Positions 1 to 7,389 of a stretch of 7,881 bases of DNA are shown piece by piece. Position numbers and translations under genes: made by a program. Position 1 is the stretch's first letter. Each line of letters opens with the position of its first letter. The DNA is from an uncultured Porphyromonadaceae bacterium (GTDB taxonomy: Bacteria; Bacteroidota; Bacteroidia; Bacteroidales; Muribaculaceae), in contig CAMWKC010000094.1 of the NCBI GenBank assembly GCA_947174735.1, positions 1 to 7,881 of the forward strand, given 5' to 3'. Below the pieces are notes generated by a model that was not told the DNA's origin, ran no database searches, and saw only the letters and a list, made by a program, of their open reading frames with translations.

Positions 1-2
1 CC

Positions 3-470
3 TCGAAGTCTTTCAACACAGCCGGGCTTCAGATAGCTAATATCGTATGCCCCAGCCGTGAGACACGTGACCTGATTGACCGTGCAATCAACATTAACGA
101 AGTCTGCGATGTCAATCCTTTCGGTGTCGAAGCTCTCAAAGCAGCTTACACCGAGGAAGGAGAGAAGTGGCTTACCGAAGTAAGAGAACAGATTTGGTCA
201 AACTATGACTATCTCGTCGACTTCATGCGTAGACGCTTTCCACAGTGTCCGGTGAGTTTGCTCGAAGCTACTTATCTGCCGTGGATTGATATTTCGGAGC
301 TTCACGAGAGTGCAGACCGCCTTGAGGAAGAACTGCTCGACCGTGCAAGCGTATGGCTTAATTCAGGCACTATGTACGGTCGTGACGGCTATCTGAGAAT
401 CAATATAGCGTGTAGCCGAGAGCTTCTCGCCGAAGCTCTGAGACGCATCGACGCCGCTCTGTCCTTCTAA
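3..470 (+). CDS. MalY/PatB-type PLP-dependent C-S lyase/aminotransferase, C-terminal part (5' truncated by window)
   Basis: This is the last 155 codons of a fold-type I PLP enzyme, open from the window edge to TAA at 468-470. It begins at the cofactor-binding segment SKSFNTAGLQIANI, whose lysine (codon 6-8) should form the Schiff base with PLP. The small C-terminal domain follows, with the substrate-carboxylate arginine in YLRINIAC (codon 396-398). Both motifs match the MalY/PatB family, cytosolic enzymes of about 390 residues that cleave cystathionine or cysteine C-S bonds to pyruvate, ammonia and a thiol; some members act as aminotransferases. Roughly 60% of the protein lies upstream of the window. 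An internal ATG at 225 is not a start, because the catalytic lysine lies before it. The stop overlaps the MATE start by one base, so the two genes are probably translationally coupled. Family assignment is firm; the exact substrate is not determinable. Confidence 0.88.
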   Translation, partial: SKSFNTAGLQIANIVCPSRETRDLIDRAININEVCDVNPFGVEALKAAYTEEGEKWLTEVREQIWSNYDYLVDFMRRRFPQCPVSLLEATYLPWIDISELHESADRLEEELLDRASVWLNSGTMYGRDGYLRINIACSRELLAEALRRIDAALSF

Positions 471-1876
471 TGGCCGACATTACAGTCATACGCTCGGGGC
501 GTCACTTGTCTACAGGAGAGCTGCTTCGTCTTACCGCCTCGTTATCGTGGCCGGCCATGATGGCACAGTTGTCGAGCATAATGATGCAGTATATCGACGC
601 CTCGATGGTAGGTCATCTCGGTGCTGACGACTCAGCTGCTGTAGGTCTGGTCTCGACTTCGCTTTGGCTCTTCTGGGGAATTTGCTCGGCAATGACAGTA
701 GGATTCTCGGTACAGGTTGCCCACAGCGTAGGTGCCGCCGACTATGAACGGGCACGTGACATACTGCGCCAGTCTATCACAGGCTGTCTTATTTTCAGTG
801 TCATTATTACCGGAATAGGTGCTGCGATAGCGTGGCCACTTCCTCATTGGCTTGGAGGCACGGAGACAGTGTGCCCCAAAGCCTCAGTCTACTTTCTTGT
901 TTTCGTACTCGCCCTGCCATTGCTGACCATGAATTACCTCGGTGGAGGTATGTTACGCTGCGTCGGCAATATGAAAGTGGCCGGAGGCTTGAACGTCATG
1001 ATGTGTGTGCTGGACGTTATCTTCAACTGTCTGCTTATCTTCCCTTCGCGAGAGGTCAGTATAATAGGGTTGCATATCTGGATACCGGGAGCAGGACTCG
1101 GAGTGCTCGGAGCTGCCCTCGGCACTGTGGCAGCCGAGATTGTCACTGCCTGTTCGATGATGGGTTATCTATGTCTGCGCCAACCGGAGATGACCATTTT
1201 CAAAATTCCGGGTTCCTATCGTCTGCGACGTGACGTGCTCCATAAAGCCCTGAAAATTTCTGCCCCAATGACGCTCGAACATGCCGTCATCTGCGGTGCC
1301 CAGATAGCTATCACCGTCATCGTAGCACCTCTCGGAGTTATGGCTATCGCAGCTAACGCCTTTGCTGTCACCGCCGAAAGTATCTGCTATATGCCGGGCT
1401 ACGGTATAGGTGATGCTGCAACGACACTTGTCGGCCAAAGTTTCGGAGCCCGACGACTCGATTTGGCCAAGCGCTTCGGTTATATAACTACCGGCGCCGG
1501 AATGGTGGTGATGACCCTGATGGGGGTACTGATGTATTTCGGTGCCCCTTGGATGATGGAACTCATGTCGCCTGTTCGCGACATTGTCGACCTCGGAGCA
1601 CATGCTCTTCGCATCGAAGCTTTTGCCGAACCGATGTTTGCCGCCTCCATCGTAGCTTACAGTGTGATGATCGGCGTAGGTGACACTGTAGTACCGGCAT
1701 GTCTCAACTTCGGAAGCATCTGGCTCATCAGACTCCCTCTCGCCGCATGGTTCGCTCCCACAATGGGCCTCGCGGGTGTATGGACCGCCATGGCTATCGA
1801 GCTGACCCTACGTGGCATCTTCTTCCTCTGGAGACTCATCTCAGGACGCTGGCTCAAAGGAAAATCACCTTCCTAA
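470..1876 (+). CDS. MATE family efflux transporter
   Basis: A 468-residue inner-membrane protein of normal length for the MATE family (about 450-480 residues, 12 helices), which exports cationic drugs or metabolites in exchange for Na+ or H+. The two pseudo-symmetric halves are visible. The first has WPAMMAQLSSIMMQYIDASM (27-46), VGHLG (47-51) and GFSVQVAHSVGAADYERAR (78-96). The second has ISAPMTLEHAVICGAQIA (263-280), APLGVMAIAANAF (286-298) and VGQSFGARRLDLAKRFG (321-337). The repeated small-residue motif followed by basic residues at the helix-loop boundary is typical of MATE proteins. The ATG lies in TAATG, overlapping the stop of the upstream C-S lyase/aminotransferase gene, so it belongs to that operon and may export a product or by-product of that enzyme (inference). 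High GC matches the upstream gene and contrasts with everything downstream. NorM versus DinF subgroup cannot be decided here. Confidence 0.94.
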   Translation: MADITVIRSGRHLSTGELLRLTASLSWPAMMAQLSSIMMQYIDASMVGHLGADDSAAVGLVSTSLWLFWGICSAMTVGFSVQVAHSVGAADYERARDILRQSITGCLIFSVIITGIGAAIAWPLPHWLGGTETVCPKASVYFLVFVLALPLLTMNYLGGGMLRCVGNMKVAGGLNVMMCVLDVIFNCLLIFPSREVSIIGLHIWIPGAGLGVLGAALGTVAAEIVTACSMMGYLCLRQPEMTIFKIPGSYRLRRDVLHKALKISAPMTLEHAVICGAQIAITVIVAPLGVMAIAANAFAVTAESICYMPGYGIGDAATTLVGQSFGARRLDLAKRFGYITTGAGMVVMTLMGVLMYFGAPWMMELMSPVRDIVDLGAHALRIEAFAEPMFAASIVAYSVMIGVGDTVVPACLNFGSIWLIRLPLAAWFAPTMGLAGVWTAMAIELTLRGIFFLWRLISGRWLKGKSPS

Positions 1877-1918
1877 TATCCATTCCCCAGCATCATATAT
1901 AAACCATTACCTCAAATA

Positions 1919-1962
1919 AAGTATGACCGCACACTTACCTCTTCAAGTGTGCGGTCATACTT
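1919..1962. terminator. Bidirectional rho-independent terminator between convergent genes
   Basis: A perfect 18-bp inverted repeat has arms at 1919-1936 and 1945-1962 (AAGTATGACCGCACACTT and its reverse complement) around an 8-base loop. On the + strand it is followed by T-rich sequence (TTAAATTATTTTT), and on the - strand by TTTATTTGAGG. It sits 42 bases after the MATE stop and 3 bases after the stop of the convergent M48 gene, which is the expected place for a shared terminator. The stem is unusually long and mismatch-free. Confidence 0.85.
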
Positions 1963-1965
1963 AAA

Positions 1966-4900
1966 TTATTTTTCCCATATAAGTTCTTTACAATGAGGAC
2001 AGGTTGTTGTCTGAGGTGAAATAGGTTTACCGCAAACAGGACATATACCTCGTCCGGTTTCGGTATCGTACACCGGTTTGGGATTTTCAACCATTCCCTC
2101 ATAGTTTGATACATGAGTCGCGGATTGTGTATTAAGTATATTTAGTCTGTCGAGTTCAGCAATACACTCTTCAACTTCATTAGCAGCTCCCCATTGGAGA
2201 GCCTTGATATACTGTTCTGTATTACCAGCCCATTTATAATATTGCCATATAATATTTATAGACTTTTTACTACCATTCTTGACTGCTTTAGTTAGCCAGT
2301 ATAATCCTTTTTGCAGATTTATCTTTGTACCTATGCCGTTAATATACATATAACCGGCATTATTCTGGGCCTCGGCATAGCCTTGAAGAGCAGCTCTTTC
2401 AAATAAACGGAGGGCTTTCGCTTCATCCTGTTCTACACCATTCCCATCAGCATATCTAAGGCCGAGATAGTACAGAGCATGTATCTCTCCTCTGGAGGCT
2501 GCAAATTTGAAAAGTTTGATAGTAAGTCCCGAATCACGCTCTTGCTCGGTATCTTTTAATATACCGATTAAGACCACTCCGTAATCATCTCCGGCAATAG
2601 CACCTGCCATGGCAAATTCAAGAGCCCTATTATATTGCTTCTGATACAGATGTAGTGCCGCCATTAATGAATTGGCGTATCCGTTACCTTGCTTAGCCTC
2701 ATTTAAAGTCTTAATCCAGTCTGTATCCGGCTGATGGGTTTCGAGAAAATGATAATATTCTTGCATTTCTACAAGAAATTTTTCTTTATCTTCCGGGTTT
2801 GAATATGTCAGTTCTCCATTCTCCTCTTTTAATGGTATGGTTGCGACCATGCTATAGTCAAATTCCTGATCTTTTTTGAGGTTCTCAAACTTTTCCCACA
2901 GACGATAACGGAACCACTCCGGATAATAGACCGTCTCAACTTCTTCATCAGTCGGTATAGGGAGCTTAAGTGTGCCGCAGAGAGAATCTATAGAAATATG
3001 TTCCTCCTTATCATCGGATTGAGGACTGTTTTCGTCTTTACAGGTTTCGTCTTCGGATTTAAACCACAACTTTAAAAAATCTATATTAGGAAGTTCTTTA
3101 CCAAGAATTACATTTACGATAACTAGTTTTGCTGAATGAGCCAAATGATTATGAACTCGCATAATCCAATCCGTAATAACAAACATACGGTTGATACAAT
3201 TCCTGTCGATTCCGGTGATAAATGAACCACCTGCATCTAAATAGGTAATTATGTCTGCATGTTCTTTTTTCGACATAAAAGGAACAATCTGGCGGTATTT
3301 AAGGCTTTTAAGCACCTCTTTCAGTGCTCTTTCATAAGAATTAAGCCAGCTGCGAAGATTGTTAAAGTCTTCTTCTCCGGCAATATTAGCCTTACCTAAC
3401 TCTTGAAGCATATCCTCTCTGACGGGTAGAAAATCCTTTGCAATAGAAGCCGTGACTGACTGTGAATATGCAATAGCTTCATACGCAGCTACTATCAGTG
3501 AACAGTTATCAGCCTTTGACATCGCATAATTTTTAATAGCCGCATCAATCCCTTCTGCTTTTATCTTTAAATCGGCTATATACCGGTCATGCTCCGAAAC
3601 AGGTACATCATTTGTTGAATAATCGGTACCATTATAAATGAAATGTTTGACAGCAGTATTCCCTTTATTTAGTAGTGAAAGCAAATACCTGTCCTTTAAT
3701 GCCTGCTCATATTCCATAATAGCTATACGGTTATCATCTGTCAGCGGATTTTCATTATTTTTATCAGATTTGTTTTCAGATTCAGTAATTATGTAGCGCT
3801 CAAAGAAAACCTCGATTTCTTTTGGGAAATATGAAAATTCAATCTTTTTAGCCAATATTTCCGTGTATTCCTTCCAATCAACTATTGATACCGAAGGGTT
3901 ACTTTCTTTCAGTTGTTGAAGCAACGTAGCTGATACCTCTGCTTTCAAGGCTGGCTCTACCATATCCCATGCCGGTATGGTAAGTTCTTTATCCGCCTTT
4001 ATAATACCCAAAGACTTCGCATGTTCAATCCTGTTTTCAACTGTCGGATGAGAGTCCCATATCTCTTCAACCGATACTCTGCTTTTCGCATTCTCTAACT
4101 CCGGTGTTGATTCAACATTATCATAGGCTGACAATTTTATCTTCAGTTCACACATATTAGGCTTGGTTAGTTCGTAGCCTTTCCAGTAATCTGAGACAGT
4201 CTGTTGCTGATTAGCAAGATTGCCCAACACATGATTATAAAAACCAAATGATTTGCTTAACTGCTGAACTTTGCAAAGGCCGGATACAAATGTCTCTGTC
4301 CCTACGATACGGCAGGCAACAGCATCTGCATCATACTCCATCTGGCGTGAGAGTTTCATGTAGTTCCGTTGTTGGCTGCGGTACATATAATCGACAAGAC
4401 CCCTGAATTTTATCACCACAGCTTGTGTAGCTTTCCCCCAGAAACCCCATACTCCGCTTTTCAAACACCATTGTAACATCAGAGTATCAAGCTTATCCCG
4501 TCGGTATGCCAGATTAGTGATAACCTTGTTAGCGATATAAAGAACAGAGCCTACACGCATGCTGCCTTGGGCAAAGTGTCCGAATTCATGTGCTATTATA
4601 CTCTTTACCTCTTCTGAGTTAGTGGATTCAAACAGACCGAGACCAATGATAAGATTCTTACGCACAGGGAAAAATATATTCCAGAAGCCCGTGTTAAAGA
4701 ATACGCAGGCATTTACCTCATGGTTGACATAAATATGCTTAGGCTTCCTTACTCCGACAGCCTTCGCTGTATCCATAATCATATCATATAGCTTAGGCGA
4801 ATCTTCACGATGAATCTCTTTTCCATAATTCTTATTCCGTTTCGGGAATATGAATAACGGTTTAATCAGATAGACGCCTACTGCTATTATGAAAGCCCAC

Positions 4901-5136
4901 AAACCTACAATACCGACCACTATACCCAACAGCAATAAAACTCCTGCTTTTCCTAAACGTAAAATATCCGGAGCTACATTTTCAAAAAACGGAGGAATAA
5001 TCCACACCGAAGCATGGAAAGCAAGATATACTAACCCTGCACCCATAGCGATGGTTGCAAGATACACAATCACAAAAAGCACCACCTGCGCCAACACAAG
5101 TATCGATAATCCGGTTATCTTCGTTGTTCTATCCAT
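1966..5136 (-). CDS. Membrane-anchored M48 metalloprotease with Sel1-like repeats and C-terminal zinc ribbon
   Basis: A 1056-residue protein. Residues about 8-40 and 64-95 form hydrophobic membrane segments. The peptidase domain follows, with HEFGH (183-187; zinc ligands H183 and H187, catalytic E184) and EYDAD (267-271; third ligand E267), then the family's DSHPTVENRIEH (361-372). This is the HtpX/Ste24 clan (COG0501), whose members degrade damaged membrane or cytosolic proteins; by analogy the catalytic domain should face the cytoplasm. A long region without a recognised domain (about 380-800) includes acidic low-complexity linkers near 451-470 and 694-713. Two clear Sel1-like repeats lie at about 887-956 (YLGLRYADGNGVEQDEAKAL and following), with degenerate copies from about 821. 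The end carries CPVC (1032-1035) and CPHC (1046-1049), a zinc ribbon. HtpX is about 290 residues, so most of this protein is extra and could recruit substrates. The start is fixed by an in-frame stop at 5152-5154. It is AT-rich and divergent from the XRE-ImmA gene. Substrate unknown. Confidence 0.88.
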   Translation of the reverse strand: MDRTTKITGLSILVLAQVVLFVIVYLATIAMGAGLVYLAFHASVWIIPPFFENVAPDILRLGKAGVLLLLGIVVGIVGLWAFIIAVGVYLIKPLFIFPKRNKNYGKEIHREDSPKLYDMIMDTAKAVGVRKPKHIYVNHEVNACVFFNTGFWNIFFPVRKNLIIGLGLFESTNSEEVKSIIAHEFGHFAQGSMRVGSVLYIANKVITNLAYRRDKLDTLMLQWCLKSGVWGFWGKATQAVVIKFRGLVDYMYRSQQRNYMKLSRQMEYDADAVACRIVGTETFVSGLCKVQQLSKSFGFYNHVLGNLANQQQTVSDYWKGYELTKPNMCELKIKLSAYDNVESTPELENAKSRVSVEEIWDSHPTVENRIEHAKSLGIIKADKELTIPAWDMVEPALKAEVSATLLQQLKESNPSVSIVDWKEYTEILAKKIEFSYFPKEIEVFFERYIITESENKSDKNNENPLTDDNRIAIMEYEQALKDRYLLSLLNKGNTAVKHFIYNGTDYSTNDVPVSEHDRYIADLKIKAEGIDAAIKNYAMSKADNCSLIVAAYEAIAYSQSVTASIAKDFLPVREDMLQELGKANIAGEEDFNNLRSWLNSYERALKEVLKSLKYRQIVPFMSKKEHADIITYLDAGGSFITGIDRNCINRMFVITDWIMRVHNHLAHSAKLVIVNVILGKELPNIDFLKLWFKSEDETCKDENSPQSDDKEEHISIDSLCGTLKLPIPTDEEVETVYYPEWFRYRLWEKFENLKKDQEFDYSMVATIPLKEENGELTYSNPEDKEKFLVEMQEYYHFLETHQPDTDWIKTLNEAKQGNGYANSLMAALHLYQKQYNRALEFAMAGAIAGDDYGVVLIGILKDTEQERDSGLTIKLFKFAASRGEIHALYYLGLRYADGNGVEQDEAKALRLFERAALQGYAEAQNNAGYMYINGIGTKINLQKGLYWLTKAVKNGSKKSINIIWQYYKWAGNTEQYIKALQWGAANEVEECIAELDRLNILNTQSATHVSNYEGMVENPKPVYDTETGRGICPVCGKPISPQTTTCPHCKELIWEK

Positions 5137-5185
5137 ATTTGCTAAGAGTGTTTAACTCGATTTATCACCTACTATAACTATCTGT

Positions 5186-5276
5186 TACCCTCATCCGCAC
5201 CTTCTACGTAGACGCGAAAAATCGCCTCCCTACAAAGTATCAACGATTTGGGTAGCTCGGCTTCGCTGAATAGTTA
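5186..5276. repeat. GC-richer intergenic patch, possible dispersed repeat
   Basis: A stretch of about 90 bases stands out from the AT-rich surroundings. It contains a perfect 10-bp palindrome TCTACGTAGA (5203-5212), and one + frame stays open from before the patch to TGA at 5267-5269 without an ATG or protein-like composition. Its texture suggests a non-coding interspersed repeat or element remnant rather than a gene. No second copy occurs in this window, so the repeat call is an inference. Confidence 0.25.
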
Positions 5277-5280
5277 CACC

Positions 5281-5311
5281 TACCTATACCTACACTATAT
5301 GTCTATAGGTA
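5281..5311. repeat. Short inverted repeat
   Basis: TACCTATA (5281-5288) and TATAGGTA (5304-5311) form 8-bp perfect arms around 15 bases. The left arm is part of a short run of TACC/TATACC units. It could be a weak hairpin or a protein-binding site; there is no T-tract, so a terminator is unlikely. Confidence 0.35.
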
Positions 5312-5604
5312 TGTGCTGTTTCTATATACCGAAATGCTTTCATAAGTAAATAGTAATTTATCACAACTATTGACATTACGTTCCATATTACTAAAATAGA
5401 GTAGTATAAAGCCCACAAATCTATCTTAGGAAAACAGGTGCTAGAGCTATTATCCGCCACTGATATCCTTGACTATTTTTAATCTAACTACAAGATTCTC
5501 CATACATTACACTGACTGTTATTTCTGAACCCAACTTCCTGAGACCAATCCATTTTATGTAATTGATTTTGCAAAAATTACTCGTAACAAAACTTAGTAT
5601 TATA

Positions 5605-5631
5605 GGCTGAATTAATTCTATAATCTCAGCC
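5605..5631. repeat. Imperfect hairpin upstream of the regulator promoter
   Basis: GGCTGA-ATTA (5605-5614) pairs with TAAT-c-TCAGCC (5621-5631), giving a 10-bp stem with one bulged C and a 6-base loop. It lies 22 bases before the left operator arm. No clean U-tract follows on either strand, so it is more likely an accessory binding site or chance structure than an efficient terminator. Confidence 0.35.
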
Positions 5632-5652
5632 AACAATAAATTTTCAGATGAC

Positions 5653-5696
5653 TTTAGTTGACAATTAAGATATTTTTACTATATTTGTCAACTAAA
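5653..5696. promoter_or_regulatory. Inverted-repeat operator overlapping the promoter (probable autoregulatory site)
   Basis: TTTAGTTGACAA (5653-5664) and its exact reverse complement TTGTCAACTAAA (5685-5696) flank a 20-base AT-rich spacer. Arm centres are 32 bp apart, about three helical turns, so both arms face the same side of the DNA. The left arm covers the -33 element, and the right arm covers the end of the -7 element and the likely transcription start. Each arm contains TTGnCAA, itself a short palindrome, so each could bind one dimer. The obvious ligand is the XRE domain encoded directly downstream, giving negative autoregulation as is usual in toxin-antitoxin operons (inference). Confidence 0.7.
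5658..5687 (+). promoter_or_regulatory. Bacteroides-type promoter for the XRE-ImmA/PIN operon
   Basis: TTGACA at 5658-5663 supplies the -33 TTG, and TATATTTG at 5680-5687 matches the Bacteroidota -7 consensus TAnnTTTG exactly; 19 bases separate the TTG from the TATATTTG. Transcription should start around 5692-5697, only about 10-15 bases before the ATG at 5707. The mRNA would therefore be almost leaderless, with no room for a normal ribosome-binding site. Confidence 0.72.
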
Positions 5697-5706
5697 ATGA
5701 AATCTT

Positions 5707-6765
5707 ATGACGACTATCAGTAATGACATATTTTCTCAACGACTTAGGCAGGCACGACTAATGAGAGGCTTATCTCTGGAAAGGCTATCTCAAGCGCTTG
5801 GTGCGCTCGTTACCCGACAGGCTATAAACAAATATGAAAAGGGCTTGATGATGCCTGATAGTCGTGTACTGATAGCTCTTGCTGAAGCTTTGAACGTGAA
5901 AATTGATTATTTCTTTCGTCCCTTTACCGTAGAGGTTGACAAAGTAGAGTTCCGAAAGAAATCCGGTTTCACCAAGAAAATGGCTGCCACTATCAAAGAA
6001 CGTGTACGGGAGGAACTGGAACGCTATCTGGAAATCGAACAACTGTCCGGTATAACTGTAGACTTTTGCTTACCACACAAAGAAGTTAAGACCATAGACG
6101 AAGCCATGAAGTTTGCTACCGAGATACGTGGTCTTTTAGGATTGGGAAATGATGGTATATCTAATGTTACAGAGGTTCTGGAAGATAACGGAATAAAAGT
6201 CATCGAGCTTACGGAAAACAACAGCTTCGATGGTCTGAGCGGTTATGCTAACGGAAAAATACCTTTGATTGTAATTAACGGAAACTATCCTACAGAGCGC
6301 AAACGCTTCACTGCACTACATGAGTTAGGTCATCTCCTGCTTGATATTCCCGGCGATGTCCCAGCTAAGACAATGGAATCCATCTGTAATGCTTTTGCTT
6401 CTGAAATGCTGCTGCCCTTAAATGTCCTAATCACGAAGATAGGACATAAGCGCCACGACATATCATTGTCAGAGCTTACTGACCTTCAGAAACAGTTCGG
6501 AATTTCAATAGATGATATTATGGTCTCACTATGTGAGCATAACGTTATAACCGACCGTAGATATTCAGGATTTCAGAAGAAGAAAAGCCTTATACCCTCC
6601 TTTCAGGTATTGGTAGAAAAATCGCGTGTCAAACCGGAACAGTCAGGACATTTCGCACGTATGGTTTACCATGCACTTGCCGATGAGTGTATAACCTTTT
6701 CCAAAGCAGCCGCGCTACTCAACACTTCGATAGACAGAATCAAGTCAGATCTTCAATTAGTATGA
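5707..6765 (+). CDS. XRE HTH / ImmA-IrrE metalloprotease fusion, probable antitoxin-repressor
   Basis: A 352-residue protein. The N-terminal XRE helix-turn-helix spans about 8-68 (RLRQARLMRGLSLERLSQAL, then RQAINKYEKG and ALNVKIDYFF). A linker follows to about 130, then the ImmA/IrrE (COG2856) zinc protease: HELGH at 205-209 (ligands H205 and H209, catalytic E206) with the third ligand probably E224 in MESICNAFASEMLLP. The tail (about 312-352, SGHFARMVYHALADECITFS and following) resembles the AAxLL helix of UPF0175 antitoxins, known partners of PIN toxins. ImmA cleaves the ImmR repressor and IrrE cleaves DdrO; here repressor and protease are one chain, so self-cleavage or partner cleavage under stress is plausible (inference). 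An in-frame stop at 5698-5700 leaves 5707 as the first possible ATG. The PIN gene starts four bases after the stop. Domain calls are firm; the antitoxin role rests on context and family precedent. Confidence 0.9.
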   Translation: MTTISNDIFSQRLRQARLMRGLSLERLSQALGALVTRQAINKYEKGLMMPDSRVLIALAEALNVKIDYFFRPFTVEVDKVEFRKKSGFTKKMAATIKERVREELERYLEIEQLSGITVDFCLPHKEVKTIDEAMKFATEIRGLLGLGNDGISNVTEVLEDNGIKVIELTENNSFDGLSGYANGKIPLIVINGNYPTERKRFTALHELGHLLLDIPGDVPAKTMESICNAFASEMLLPLNVLITKIGHKRHDISLSELTDLQKQFGISIDDIMVSLCEHNVITDRRYSGFQKKKSLIPSFQVLVEKSRVKPEQSGHFARMVYHALADECITFSKAAALLNTSIDRIKSDLQLV

Positions 6766-6769
6766 ATCA

Positions 6770-7276
6770 ATGGAGATAATCGTTAACGACACAAATATCT
6801 TCATTGATTTGTACTCAGTCGACCTGCTTGAAGCTTTGTGTGAATTGCCTTACGAAATCCGTACTATTGATTTCGTGATAGCCGAAATAAAAGATCCTAA
6901 GCAGACTGAAGCTTTATCAGTTCTCGCAACAGAAGGTAAATTCAAGGTAGAGAGTTTTAATTCTGAAGAAATGACAGAGATAATAACTGAACAATTAAAT
7001 GTTCCCGGTAATATATCCTTTACTGATTGTTCTGTTTGTTTTTATGCTCGCAAACATTCTGCCACCTTACTTACCGGAGATCGGCAACTTCGCAAATACG
7101 CAGAAGCAACCGATGTAGCTGTGAAAGGTATTTTATTCATTTTCGATGAGCTTGTAGCCAATAACATCGTTACACCTAATGAAGCTGCTCTGAAACTCCA
7201 AAAACTGCTGTCTGTGAATGTTCGGTTACCAAAATCCGAAATTGAGAAAAGAATCTACAGTTGGATTAATAAATAG
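6770..7276 (+). CDS. PIN-domain ribonuclease, probable toxin
   Basis: A 168-residue protein with the PIN fold's acidic quartet in order: D7 (VNDTNIFIDL), E39 (FVIAEI), D86 (FTDCSV) and D104 (LTGDRQL). These residues coordinate the Mg2+ or Mn2+ used to cut RNA in VapC-like toxins, so the nuclease is probably intact. The N-terminal pattern with LLEALCELPYEI resembles the DUF3368-type PIN proteins often encoded next to COG2856 regulators, rather than classical VapC. The region after about 125 is helical and may bind the antitoxin. It starts four bases after the XRE-ImmA stop, with an in-frame stop at 6758-6760 just upstream, so the pair is co-transcribed and probably translationally coupled. The order antitoxin-then-toxin is the usual one. 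Cellular RNA target unknown. Confidence 0.87.
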   Translation: MEIIVNDTNIFIDLYSVDLLEALCELPYEIRTIDFVIAEIKDPKQTEALSVLATEGKFKVESFNSEEMTEIITEQLNVPGNISFTDCSVCFYARKHSATLLTGDRQLRKYAEATDVAVKGILFIFDELVANNIVTPNEAALKLQKLLSVNVRLPKSEIEKRIYSWINK

Positions 7277-7389
7277 TCTTCTAAAGTAGCTTCTTATTCA
7301 AACCTTATGTACTTATCGTCAGGTAAATCAATATTTGTTTTACACTCAGGAATCTCTACCTCACACATTACTATAAAGAAAATAAAGCT

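Larger units (their letters stand above)
5137..5706. other. 570-base divergent intergenic region, mostly featureless and AT-rich
   Basis: This lies between the divergent M48 and XRE-ImmA genes. I find no convincing gene and no tRNA in it. It holds a GC-richer patch (about 5186-5276), a short inverted repeat (5281-5311), a weak hairpin (5605-5631) and the regulator's promoter and operator at the right end. No good Bacteroides-type promoter for the M48 gene was found close to its start: the only exact TAnnTTTG on the - strand (5423-5416) lies about 280 bases upstream and lacks a partner -33 element. The region is long for a simple divergent promoter, so it may hold an eroded element or an unseen small RNA. 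Confidence 0.6.

Noticed and set aside
225..470. An independent 81-residue gene starting at ATG 225
   Set aside because: The frame is open back to the window edge and contains the PLP lysine at 6-8, so this is the 3' end of a longer enzyme gene.
832..1233. Open frame of 133 codons on the + strand inside the MATE gene
   Set aside because: It overlaps the MATE reading frame entirely, is rich in Arg and Ser as expected for a shifted frame, and shows no domain.
1169..1603. Open frame of 144 codons on the - strand inside the MATE gene
   Set aside because: Antisense shadow of a GC-rich coding region; histidine- and serine-rich composition with no recognisable motif.
4889..5155. Open frame of 88 codons on the + strand antisense to the start of the M48 gene
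   Set aside because: It mirrors the M48 membrane-segment codons; the Thr/Pro/Lys-rich product looks like an artefact.
5416..5423. Possible - strand promoter element TAGATTTG for the M48 gene
   Set aside because: It matches TAnnTTTG, but no TTG lies 19-21 bases upstream and it is about 280 bases from the start codon.
7330..7337. Possible separate promoter (AATATTTG) before the 72-residue gene
   Set aside because: One mismatch to TAnnTTTG and no -33 element at the right spacing; too weak to list as a feature.
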